Assembly: GCF_000331285.1 (NCBI RefSeq)
Contig: NZ_ANFX01000050.1
Coordinates: forward strand, 1 to 44,235
From: Porphyrobacter sp. AAP82
GTDB taxonomy: Bacteria > Pseudomonadota > Alphaproteobacteria > Sphingomonadales > Sphingomonadaceae
Reading direction: 5' to 3'
Length of the DNA: 44,235 nucleotides
Position numbers and translations under genes: made by a program. The notes beneath the pieces are model-generated. The model was not told the origin of the DNA and ran no database searches. It saw only the letters and a list, made by a program, of their open reading frames with translations. Positions 1-6,927 of the stretch are shown here, one piece after another (positions within the stretch are counted from its first letter, which is position 1; each line of letters opens with the position of its first letter).

Positions 1-75
1 CGTTTCGATCCCTGCCGGATCGAGCACCTGCGGGCGCGCGTTCGCGCTTGCGGTCCGTCCGTTGGCGGACCGGAT
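1..75 (-). repeat. Partial copy of a dispersed structured intergenic repeat (element B)
   Basis: The stretch contains a perfect 7-bp hairpin (51-57 pairing with 66-72) around the eight-base loop TCCGTTGG. The same loop and flanks recur at 28243-28264, but there one stem pair is C-G instead of T-A, so pairing is kept. The upstream flank (GCACCTGCGG) also matches the 28.2-kb copy. It is called minus because the better preserved copies read in the other direction. The element may continue beyond the window edge. No gene is seen in 1-236. Confidence 0.6.
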
Positions 76-100
76 CAGCGCCTACGGGAGTGGGGAGCGC

Positions 101-200
101 TGGTATCGGTCGCATAGCGACCGCAAGGCCGAACGGCCGCCCGCAGCGATGCGGCCTTCAGGCCGCGTGAGCGAGGATTTCGCGCGCCGGACGGCGTGCG
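101..200 (+). repeat. Dispersed structured intergenic repeat (element A)
   Basis: It holds three perfect hairpins: 107-113/117-123, 151-157/160-166 and 185-189/192-196. The short core GCGAGGA (171-177) lies just before the last one. The order hairpin, CGCAAGG-type segment, CCCGCAG, GCGAGGA core, terminal hairpin is shared in part with copies at 24.85, 28.2 and 29.8 kb. It lies directly 3' of the DUF192 gene. This is the most diverged of the four full copies, since it lacks the GAAGCGGAGGAAC part of the core. Confidence 0.6.
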
Positions 201-229
201 GAAAACAAAAGACTGCCCGCAGAGGCGGG
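201..229 (-). terminator. Probable intrinsic terminator of the recX-DUF192 unit
   Basis: Read on the minus strand, a 5-bp G+C hairpin (216-220 pairing with 225-229, loop of four) is followed by a T-rich run (TCTTTTGTTTT). It starts 8 bases after the DUF192 stop codon. The stem is short, so termination strength is uncertain. Confidence 0.5.
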
Positions 230-236
230 TTCGCCA

Positions 237-731
237 CTAATACGTCACCTTGTCTCCCGGCACGATCCCGAGCGCCTTCGCCCGGCCAGCGCGCAGTTCG
301 AGCACCGCGCTGGCGATGCCGTCGGACTTCACCGAATCGAGCGAATAGGGCGTGGTGTTTGCCGCGATGTTCTGCACCCGGCCGTCCATTCCGATGAAGA
401 TGATGTCGAGCGACAGGGGCGTGTTCTTCATCCAGAAGGCGCGCGCCTCGGGGACTTCGGAGGGGAAGATCATGCCTTCGAAATCGCCAAGCTCGGTGCG
501 GAACATCAGGCCCTTCACTTGCGCCTCGGGGGTATCGGCCAGCTCGACCTTGAAGTTCAGCGTCTTGCCGCCGCGGTCGACCACGAGGTCGATCACCTCG
601 AGGCCCGAGACCGGGTGCCGCGCCGCCTCGCCCCCCGCCGGAGCCTGCGCGCTTGCGGTCGCGCTCATGCCGGGGGAGCACGCGGCCAGTGCGAGGGCCA
701 GCGCGGCGCTTGCCAGAATATGCCTTACCAT
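237..731 (-). CDS. DUF192 family exported protein
   Basis: A 164-residue protein. Residues 1-20 form a lipoprotein-like signal (MVRHILASAALALALAACSP); the Cys after LALAA could be lipidated. The rest is a DUF192 domain, recognised by the pattern around TPEAQVKGLMFRTEL, the FWMKNTPLSLDIIFI segment and the GDKV ending. The family is small, secreted or periplasmic, and of unproven function. The ATG at 731 was chosen because it starts the signal sequence; an upstream in-frame start would add a charged stretch unlike a leader. It overlaps the end of recX by 7 bp, so the two are probably co-transcribed. Confidence 0.85.
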   Translation of the reverse strand: MVRHILASAALALALAACSPGMSATASAQAPAGGEAARHPVSGLEVIDLVVDRGGKTLNFKVELADTPEAQVKGLMFRTELGDFEGMIFPSEVPEARAFWMKNTPLSLDIIFIGMDGRVQNIAANTTPYSLDSVKSDGIASAVLELRAGRAKALGIVPGDKVTY

Positions 732-1387
732 TTGTCGTCCGTCCCTTCGGCCTCTTGCGCCTCGGCGATCCATTCCTCGACCGCGGTGATGCCACGCGCT
801 GCGAGGACCGTCTTCACATGCTCGTACTGGTGGCCTGCGCGCAGCATTGCTGCAACGGCTTTTTCGTGCGCCTTGCGTGCCAGCAGCGGATCGTGGCCCT
901 CGCTTCCCGCCGCAAACGGGCCGAGCCGTTTCTTCCTCGCCATCAGCGCCGCCGCGCGGCGGCTTTCGGCCTCGCCCGGGGCATGCGCGCGGCGCAGACC
1001 CTCGCCCACGCCCGCATGGCGCAGGCTCTCCTCCACCCGCCTTGCGCCATAGCCGCGCTGCCCCAGCTCCCGCGCGCGCATCCGCGCATAGGCATCGTCA
1101 TCGACATAGCCCAGTTCCACCAACCGGGCGACGAGTGCCGGAATATCGACCTCCACCGTCCGCCCGTCCGCATCCTCGGCGAGGCCGCGTTCCTTGATCT
1201 TGCGCGCCAGATAGCTCTCGAGCCGCGCGCCGGTGGAAGCGAAGCGGGCCGCGTAATGGAGCGCCAGATCGCGCAAGCTCGCCTCGGTCAGCGGGGGTTT
1301 CGCCCGCTTCTCGCGCCGCCCCCTTGGGCTGCGATCCTCCCCGGTCACGCTACCGGTGGATGACGAATTCGCTTTACCTGAAACCAT
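725..1387 (-). CDS. recX: RecX family regulatory protein
   Basis: A 220-residue protein with the three-helix repeats of the RecX family: ALHYAARFASTGARLESYLARKIKERG, then ALVARLVELGYVDDDAYARMRARELGQRGYGARRVEESLRHAGV, and a weaker third repeat near the C terminus. RecX proteins bind RecA filaments and modulate recombination and the SOS response. recA is not next to it here. The N terminus (about 30 residues) is basic and low in complexity. It overlaps the downstream DUF192 gene. Confidence 0.85.
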   Translation of the reverse strand: MVSGKANSSSTGSVTGEDRSPRGRREKRAKPPLTEASLRDLALHYAARFASTGARLESYLARKIKERGLAEDADGRTVEVDIPALVARLVELGYVDDDAYARMRARELGQRGYGARRVEESLRHAGVGEGLRRAHAPGEAESRRAAALMARKKRLGPFAAGSEGHDPLLARKAHEKAVAAMLRAGHQYEHVKTVLAARGITAVEEWIAEAQEAEGTDDKW

Positions 1388-1529
1388 TTCGCCTTATTCG
1401 TGCCACTTTCCTTATCAAATGCGCAACCGTGGAAGCCGCCACCTTTGCTGGCGACATGCAGGTTATGCCAGAGCGCGAACGGGAGCATACCATGTATCGC
1501 GCCGCAAATGACGGGTATCGCTGAAAATT

Positions 1530-3278
1530 ATGACCGACGCCGCCCTGACGCCGACGCCGAATGACTGCGATCTGCCGCGAATCCGTGCGCAATTTGCAAC
1601 CTTCAACGAAGCGATCGACTACGCCGCGCAGAGCCTGAAGGGGCTCAACTTCCATGACATGCGCGGAGAACTGGCGCGGGTCTATCCCTATTCCGAGATG
1701 CGCGAGGATGCGCTGGTGATGGCGCGCCGGCTGATCGCGGCGGGGATCGGCCGGGAAGACCGCGTCGCGCTGATCGCCGAGACCGGCCCCGATTTTGCCG
1801 CGCTGTTCTGCGCCTGCGTCTATGCCGGCGCATGGCCGGTGCCGCTGCCGCTGCCCACCACTTTCGGCGGCAAGGACAATTATATCGACCAGCTGGCGAT
1901 CCAGCTGATGAGCAGCGACCCCAAGATCCTCATCTACCCCGGCGAGATCGCCGAGATGGCCGAGGCGGCTGCCGCCAAGCAAGGGTGCCCTGCGATCAGC
2001 TGGCAGGATTTCGGCACCCGCCCCGCCCCTGATTGCGAGCTGCCGCAGGCAAGCCCCGACGATATCTGCTACCTGCAATATTCCTCCGGCTCGACCCGCT
2101 TCCCGACCGGCGTTGCGGTGACCCACCGCGCGCTGCTGCACAACCTGTATGGCCATTCGACCACGATGGAGCTTGGCCCCAATGACCGCTGCATCAGCTG
2201 GCTGCCGTGGTATCACGACATGGGGCTGGTCGGCTGCCTGCTTTCGCTGATCGCCAACCAGGTCTCGGGCGATTACCTGAAGCCCGATGCCTTCGCGCGC
2301 CGGCCGCTGGCGTGGCTCGACATGATCAGCCGCAACAAGGGCAACTCGATGTCCTATTCGCCGACTTTCGGCTATGACATCTGCGCGCGCCGCATCTCGA
2401 GCCAGAGCCACGTGGCCGAACGGTTCGACCTCTCCCGCTGGCGCATCGCGGGCAATGGCGCGGACATGATCCGCCCCGACGTGATGCAGAACTTCGTCAA
2501 CGCCTTTGCCGAGGCCGGCTTCAAGGCATCCTCCTTCACCCCTTCCTACGGCCTTGCCGAGGCGGTGCTGGCGGTGACCGTGATGCCGCCGGGCGAGGGC
2601 ATCCGCGTCGAACTGGTCGAGGAAGAGCGCCTCTCGGGCGCGCCGCGCGACCTCTCCCGCCCCGCCCGCTACCGCGCGATCGTCAATTGCGGCAAGGCGC
2701 TGCCTGACATGGAGGTCGCGATCCGCGGCGAGGACGGCGCGGCCAAGGACGATCACCAGATCGGCAAGGTGTGGTGCCGGGGCCCGAGCGTCATGCACTC
2801 CTATTTCCGCAACGAGGAAGCCACCAGCGACTGCCTCGTCCCCGATAATGACGGGAACTTCTGGCTCGACACCGGGGACATGGGCTACACCGCCAAGGGC
2901 TACCTGTTCATCGTCGGCCGGGCGAAGGACATGATCATCATCAACGGCAAGAACCACTGGCCGCAGGATATCGAGTGGGCGGTGGAGCAGCTTCCCGGCT
3001 TCAACCACGGCGACATCGCGGCCTTCTCCATCGAGATGGAGAACGGCGAGGAAGCGCCCGCGGTGCTGGTGCACTGCAAGGTCTCCGACCCCGAGGAGCG
3101 CGTGCGCCTGCGCGACCAGATCGCGGACAAGGTGCGCTCGGTGACAGGCATGAGCTGCATCGTCGAACTCGTGCCGCCGCGCACCCTGCCGCGCACGTCC
3201 TCGGGCAAGCTGTCTCGCGCCAAGGCGAAGAAGCTCTATCTGGCGGGCGAGATCGTTCCGATCCAGCTGGCGGCGTAG
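1530..3278 (+). CDS. Fatty acyl-AMP ligase (FAAL-type adenylating enzyme)
   Basis: A 582-residue ANL-superfamily enzyme. The P-loop-like motif YSSGSTRFPTGV lies at about residue 184, WLPWYHDMGLVG at about 224, YGLAEAVLAVT in the middle, and the C-terminal lysine motif PRTSSGKLSRAK near 555-565. YSSGST and WLPWYHDMGL are typical of fatty acyl-AMP ligases, which activate fatty acids with ATP and pass them to an acyl carrier protein rather than to CoA. No ACP, polyketide synthase or NRPS gene is nearby, so the acceptor is unknown. In alphaproteobacteria such ligases serve sphingolipid or lipopeptide synthesis; a sphingolipid role is possible but not shown. The Shine-Dalgarno before the ATG is weak. 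Confidence 0.88.
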   Translation: MTDAALTPTPNDCDLPRIRAQFATFNEAIDYAAQSLKGLNFHDMRGELARVYPYSEMREDALVMARRLIAAGIGREDRVALIAETGPDFAALFCACVYAGAWPVPLPLPTTFGGKDNYIDQLAIQLMSSDPKILIYPGEIAEMAEAAAAKQGCPAISWQDFGTRPAPDCELPQASPDDICYLQYSSGSTRFPTGVAVTHRALLHNLYGHSTTMELGPNDRCISWLPWYHDMGLVGCLLSLIANQVSGDYLKPDAFARRPLAWLDMISRNKGNSMSYSPTFGYDICARRISSQSHVAERFDLSRWRIAGNGADMIRPDVMQNFVNAFAEAGFKASSFTPSYGLAEAVLAVTVMPPGEGIRVELVEEERLSGAPRDLSRPARYRAIVNCGKALPDMEVAIRGEDGAAKDDHQIGKVWCRGPSVMHSYFRNEEATSDCLVPDNDGNFWLDTGDMGYTAKGYLFIVGRAKDMIIINGKNHWPQDIEWAVEQLPGFNHGDIAAFSIEMENGEEAPAVLVHCKVSDPEERVRLRDQIADKVRSVTGMSCIVELVPPRTLPRTSSGKLSRAKAKKLYLAGEIVPIQLAA

Positions 3279-3290
3279 GCCCGCAGCCTC

Positions 3291-3467
3291 TCAATCCGGC
3301 GGCGGCGGGGTCTCTTCCGGCCCGCGACCGGGCTCGTCGATGTCGGGTTGCACCGGCTCGGTTTCGGGCGGTGCGGGTTCGGGCGGGAGATCGGGCTGCG
3401 GCGGCACCTGTTCGGGCGGCGCATCGGGCACGGTCGTGTCGGGCTGGGTCGGGGGAATGGTCGCCAT
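3291..3467 (-). CDS. Small proline/glutamate-rich protein
   Basis: A 58-residue open frame starting MATIPPTQPDTTVPDAPP and made almost entirely of Pro, Glu, Asp, Thr and Gln, with repeated PPEP/PPQP-like segments. An unusually good Shine-Dalgarno (AGGAGG) sits 7 bases before the ATG, and codon use matches the neighbours. No family is recognised. It has no signal peptide or membrane segment and should be an acidic disordered peptide. It is convergent with the fatty acyl-AMP ligase gene, with only 12 bp between the stops. Confidence 0.6.
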   Translation of the reverse strand: MATIPPTQPDTTVPDAPPEQVPPQPDLPPEPAPPETEPVQPDIDEPGRGPEETPPPPD

Positions 3468-3823
3468 CGGTTTGCCTCCTCGGAACGTGACAAAGCAGGT
3501 GCAGGGCGAGGCGGGCCCGTCGCCCGCTATGCCGCACCCTCGCCGGATGCACGGCCCTAGCGGCACGGCGCGCGGATGGTTCCAGCCCTCGCGCTGCGCG
3601 TGCGACGAGTGGTGGCCGGTCTGCCCCCGATCGCGCGGCATCGCGCCTGGCGCAGACGGATTCTTCCCGGCCAGCCCTGTCGCGGGCGCGGTGGACGCCG
3701 CCCCCCTTTCCGGCGTAGACTGCAAGCCAGGCTGCGGGCACGCTTGAAAGGCGTGTCTTAGATTACTAATACAGTGGGAAACAGCCCGCCCGGGGCAGGG
3801 CTACAGGGAGCACGAGAGCAGGC
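3468..3823. other. Intergenic region between the small Pro-rich gene and telA
   Basis: About 356 bases without a convincing gene. It must hold divergent promoters for the small proline-rich gene and the telA operon; only the telA-facing promoter (3744-3772) is clear. The frames open here have low-complexity Arg/Pro/Ala translations typical of non-coding GC-rich DNA. Confidence 0.5.
3744..3772 (+). promoter_or_regulatory. Sigma70-type promoter for the telA operon
   Basis: TTGAAA (3744-3749) and TAATAC (3767-3772) are separated by exactly 17 bases, close to the housekeeping consensus. Transcription would begin near 3779, giving a leader of about 45 bases before the telA ATG at 3824. Confidence 0.6.
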
Positions 3824-5035
3824 ATGAGCACCGAAACGACCACCGCAACCGCGACCCCGTTCACCCTCACGCCGCCCGATCCGGTGCCGCAGGTCGCGCC
3901 CGAACAGGCCGTCGGCCTCGTGCCGGTCACCACCGAGCAGAAGTCCAAGCTCGACACCAAGGTCGATGCCTTCGTCGACGAGCTGGTCAGCGTCGATGCC
4001 AATTCGCCGCAGTTCGGCGAGAAGGTCGACCAGATCACCCGCATGGGGCAGGAACAGATCCGCGCTGCCGCCGCCATGTCGAACCGTTTCCTCGATCGCC
4101 CGGTGCGCGCGATGGACGGCGACGGGACGGTGGGCAAGGACCTCGCCGAACTGCGCCGCACGGTCGAGGACTTGGATCCGGGCCGGAAGGGCAAGCTTTC
4201 GGGGCCGCGCAAGATCCTGGGCTTCATCCCCTTCGGCAACAGGATCAAGAACTACTTCGACAGCTACACATCCGCGCAGGGGCACATCGCCTCGATCCTC
4301 CAGCGGCTGGAAAGCGGCAAGAAGGAACTGCACCTCGATAACGCCGCGATCGATACCGAGCGTCAGAAGCTGTGGGCAGCGATGGGCGAGCTGGAGCAGA
4401 TGATCCACATCGCCAAGGCATTGGACGCGCGGCTGGAGGCCAAGGCGCTGGAACTCGACAGCTCCGACCCGTCCAAGGCCAAGGCGCTGCGGGAAAGCGC
4501 GCTGTTCTATGTCCGCCAGCGCACGCAGGACCTGCTCACCCAGATGGCGGTGAGCGTGCAGGGCTACCTTGCGCTCGATCTGGTCAAGAAGAACAATGTC
4601 GAGCTGGTGAAGGGCGTCGACCGCGCCAGCACCACGACAGTCGGCGCATTGCGCACCGCGGTGACCGTGGCGCAGGCGATGACCAACCAGCGCCTCGTGC
4701 TCGGCCAGATCACCGCGCTCAACAAGACCACCAGCGACATCATTGATTCGACCAGCGCGCTGCTGCGCGAACAGACCGCGCAGATCCACGAGCAGGCCGC
4801 CTCCTCCACGATCCCGCTCGAAACACTCCAGCGCGCCTTCCAGAACATCTACGACACGATGGACGAGGTCGACAATTTCAAGGTCCGCGCGCTCGATAGC
4901 ATGAAGCAGACCGTCACCGTGCTGACCGCCGAGGTCGAAAAGTCCAAGGGCTATATCGCCCGCGCCGAGGGGCAGGCACAGGCGCAGGCCAAGGTCGCCT
5001 CGCAGACGCCCTCGCTGCTGGCGCTGGACAAGTAG
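3824..5035 (+). CDS. TelA/KlaA-type toxic anion resistance family protein
   Basis: A 403-residue cytoplasmic, largely helical protein of the TelA family, first described as tellurite-resistance determinants. Family marks are IRAAAAMSNRFLDRPVRAM, the RKILGFIPFGNRIKNYFDSY segment, the long helices with RQRTQDLLTQMAVSVQGYLALDLVKKNN, and TTTVGALRTAVTVAQAMTNQRLVL. Length is typical. It is first in a three-gene unit with the XpaC-like gene (12 bp) and a PHA-system gene (3 bp). The name reflects family only: chromosomal members are often linked to envelope stress rather than tellurite, so substrate resistance is not claimed. Confidence 0.85.
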   Translation: MSTETTTATATPFTLTPPDPVPQVAPEQAVGLVPVTTEQKSKLDTKVDAFVDELVSVDANSPQFGEKVDQITRMGQEQIRAAAAMSNRFLDRPVRAMDGDGTVGKDLAELRRTVEDLDPGRKGKLSGPRKILGFIPFGNRIKNYFDSYTSAQGHIASILQRLESGKKELHLDNAAIDTERQKLWAAMGELEQMIHIAKALDARLEAKALELDSSDPSKAKALRESALFYVRQRTQDLLTQMAVSVQGYLALDLVKKNNVELVKGVDRASTTTVGALRTAVTVAQAMTNQRLVLGQITALNKTTSDIIDSTSALLREQTAQIHEQAASSTIPLETLQRAFQNIYDTMDEVDNFKVRALDSMKQTVTVLTAEVEKSKGYIARAEGQAQAQAKVASQTPSLLALDK

Positions 5036-5047
5036 ATCGGGAGCCTG

Positions 5048-5860
5048 ATGGTCTACGAAACGCCCGAACAGCAGATGCAGAGCGCCAGACGATCCCTGGC
5101 GACCCAGCGCGAGGGCGGGACGCACCGCCCTGCGCCGCGCGGGGCCAGCATCGGCAAGGGTTCGGCCGAGCTGAAGACCAAGGCGCTGCTCAAAAAGGTC
5201 CGCAACGTCGTGCTGGCCTTGCTGGCGCTGTATGTGGGCGCGGGCATCACCGGGGCGATCATCGGCGGCATCGGTTTCTGGGGGGTGATGACAGTGGTCG
5301 CGCTCACCGCCTTCATCTTCGCCATGTTCGCGGTGGTTCCCAAGGTGAAGGTGCCGCAGAGGGCCGAACTGAAGCAGGGCAACCCGCACCAGATGGTCGC
5401 GCGCACCGAGCTGTGGCTCGAAGCCCAGCGCCCTGCCCTGCCCCCGCCCGCGCAGGCGCTGGTCGACCAGCTCGGCGTGCAGCTCGATGCCTTGGGGCTG
5501 CAACTGAAGGGCCTCGGCGACAACGAGCCTGCCATGGCCGAAGTGCGCGAGCTGGTGGGCGAATATATCCCCGAGACGATCGACAACTACCGCAAGATCC
5601 CCCAACATCTGCGCGCCGAGGAATATGCCGGCAAGACCGCCGACCAGCGGCTGACCGAAAGCCTCGCCAAGCTTTCGGGCGAGGTCGACCGGGTGACGCG
5701 GCGGCTGGCCGAAGGCGCGCTCGATGACCTTGCGATCAAGAGCCGCTATCTCGAATACCGCTATGGCGGGGCCGAGGCGCTGGAGGACATGACAGGGATG
5801 CCCGATACCGGGGTGCCGCTGCCCGATTTCTCGGCGATACCTGCCGGCAAGGAGCGTTGA
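5048..5860 (+). CDS. XpaC-like two-TM protein encoded with TelA
   Basis: A 270-residue protein. A basic N terminus is followed by two adjacent membrane segments at about residues 50-70 and 75-95. The rest is an Ala/Leu-rich soluble helical domain (from about 105) ending with LAKLSGEVDRVTRRLAEGALDDLAIKSRYLEYRYG. Layout and position next to telA match the XpaC / '5-bromo-4-chloroindolyl phosphate hydrolysis' family, which is paired with TelA homologues in Bacillus. That assignment is from architecture and context, so it is tentative. It is probably a membrane anchor or partner for TelA. Confidence 0.6.
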   Translation: MVYETPEQQMQSARRSLATQREGGTHRPAPRGASIGKGSAELKTKALLKKVRNVVLALLALYVGAGITGAIIGGIGFWGVMTVVALTAFIFAMFAVVPKVKVPQRAELKQGNPHQMVARTELWLEAQRPALPPPAQALVDQLGVQLDALGLQLKGLGDNEPAMAEVRELVGEYIPETIDNYRKIPQHLRAEEYAGKTADQRLTESLAKLSGEVDRVTRRLAEGALDDLAIKSRYLEYRYGGAEALEDMTGMPDTGVPLPDFSAIPAGKER

Positions 5861-5863
5861 GCG

Positions 5864-6163
5864 ATGCGCGTCACTCTCCCCCATGATCTCACCAAGGCCG
5901 AAGTGCGCGCGCGCATGCACAAGCACGCAGGCGAGATCGGCAGCTTCTTTCCCCCCGGCCTTGCCAAGGTGACCACCGACTGGCCGTCCGAAGACCGCAT
6001 GAACATCACTGCGGTGGTGATGGGCCAGACCATCCCCGGCGAGGTCGAGGTGCGCGAGCACGACGTGGTGATCGCAATGGATCTGCCGCTGCTGTTCGCG
6101 GTGATGAGGGGCCCCCTTGAGGCGGCGGTGAAGAAAGAAGGCGGGCGGCTGCTCGCCCCCTGA
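5864..6163 (+). CDS. Polyhydroxyalkanoic acid system family protein
   Basis: A 99-residue protein resembling the small PHA-granule-region family (PHA_gran_rgn): RVTLPHDLTKAEVRARMHKHA at the start, WPSEDRMNITAVVMGQTIPGEVEV in the middle and LPLLFAVMRGPLEAAVKKEG at the end. The fold is likely a small alpha/beta unit. It starts 3 bp after the XpaC-like stop and so is the last gene of the operon. No PHA synthase or phasin gene is in the window, which makes the family name a weak guide to function here. Confidence 0.7.
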   Translation: MRVTLPHDLTKAEVRARMHKHAGEIGSFFPPGLAKVTTDWPSEDRMNITAVVMGQTIPGEVEVREHDVVIAMDLPLLFAVMRGPLEAAVKKEGGRLLAP

Positions 6164-6211
6164 ACCCGGGCGCGATTACGTACCCTTCGCAATTGCCAGC
6201 ACCCCCGCGCT

Positions 6212-6231
6212 GTGTCATAAATAATTGACAC
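6212..6231 (+). promoter_or_regulatory. TGT-N12-ACA palindrome, candidate PpsR/CrtJ operator of bphO-bphP
   Basis: TGTCATAAATAATTGACA (6213-6230) is a perfect dyad with the form TGT-N12-ACA, the recognition motif of the PpsR/CrtJ repressors of phototrophic proteobacteria. The flanking G and C extend the arms to six pairs (6212-6217 and 6226-6231). It lies 94 bases before the bphO start. TTGACA (6225-6230) inside the site could be a -35 element, but no clear -10 at the right spacing was found. Confidence 0.55.
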
Positions 6232-6324
6232 GGCTTTTAGCCTATTTTGCCTTACACTCGGGCCGGGATCCCTGAAGATGCGGCATTTGGCCCGAGGGCC
6301 GATTCGGACGGGAAGGACGGGCAT

Positions 6325-6927
6325 ATGGCAGCAGCCAGCGATACGGCAGAGCCGGGCGCAAGCCTGCGCACCCATCTGCGCGCCGCCACGATGGCCGCGC
6401 ACGACCTGCTCGACCACGCGATGCAGGCGGCCAGCGGCTGGCAGACCCGCGATGATTATGCGCGCTTCCTTGCGCTCCAGCACGCAGCGCGCGCGCCGCT
6501 CGAGACATGGCTTGCCGCCAACGCGCCCGAAGGCCTCGCCCCGCCGGTGCAGACCGCGCTGCTGGCGCAGGATATGGAGCGGCTGGGCCATGCCCTGCCC
6601 CGGCCTGCCGCGCTGTTCACGCTGGGGCGCGCGGGGCCGGGCACGGCGCTCGGCGCTGCCTGGGTGCTGGCCGGATCGGCGCTCGGCAACAAGGCGATCG
6701 CCCGGCAGGTCGCGCGGATCGGCGGCGGGACATGGCCCGATGCCTTCCTCGGCGACGAGGCGATGATGACCTTCTGGCACGGGCTGCGCGCGCAGATCGA
6801 ACGCCCCGCCGAACCTGCCGAAGCCGCCGGCGCAACCCGCGCGGCCGAAGCTGTCTTCGCCCATTTCCTCGCTGCCGCCGAAGCCGGCAGGGCAGCGCTG
6901 GCGCCGGACGAGAAGGTGCCCGCATGA
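6325..6927 (+). CDS. bphO: Biliverdin-producing heme oxygenase (BphO type)
   Basis: A 200-residue heme oxygenase-like protein. The N-terminal LRAATMAAHDLLDHAM contains the likely proximal heme His. GAAWVLAGSALGNKAIARQV corresponds to the glycine-rich distal helix (GSxLG). It would open heme to biliverdin IX alpha, the chromophore of the next gene's product. The start at 6325 is preceded by GGAAGGA at 7-8 bases; the upstream in-frame start has no such site and adds a non-conserved stretch. Its stop overlaps the bphP start (ATGA at 6924-6927), so the two proteins are translationally coupled. Confidence 0.88.
   Translation: MAAASDTAEPGASLRTHLRAATMAAHDLLDHAMQAASGWQTRDDYARFLALQHAARAPLETWLAANAPEGLAPPVQTALLAQDMERLGHALPRPAALFTLGRAGPGTALGAAWVLAGSALGNKAIARQVARIGGGTWPDAFLGDEAMMTFWHGLRAQIERPAEPAEAAGATRAAEAVFAHFLAAAEAGRAALAPDEKVPA

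Noticed and set aside
2409..2416. Other CACGTG cores (also near 34.65 kb and 38.45 kb) as further parS sites
   Set aside because: Their flanks do not match TGTTNC/GAAACA and all lie inside coding sequence.
3758..6061. Very long open frame on the minus strand across telA and xpaC
   Set aside because: It is the antisense shadow of two clear genes; the translation is His/Leu/Arg/Gly-rich with no recognisable domain and no ribosome site.
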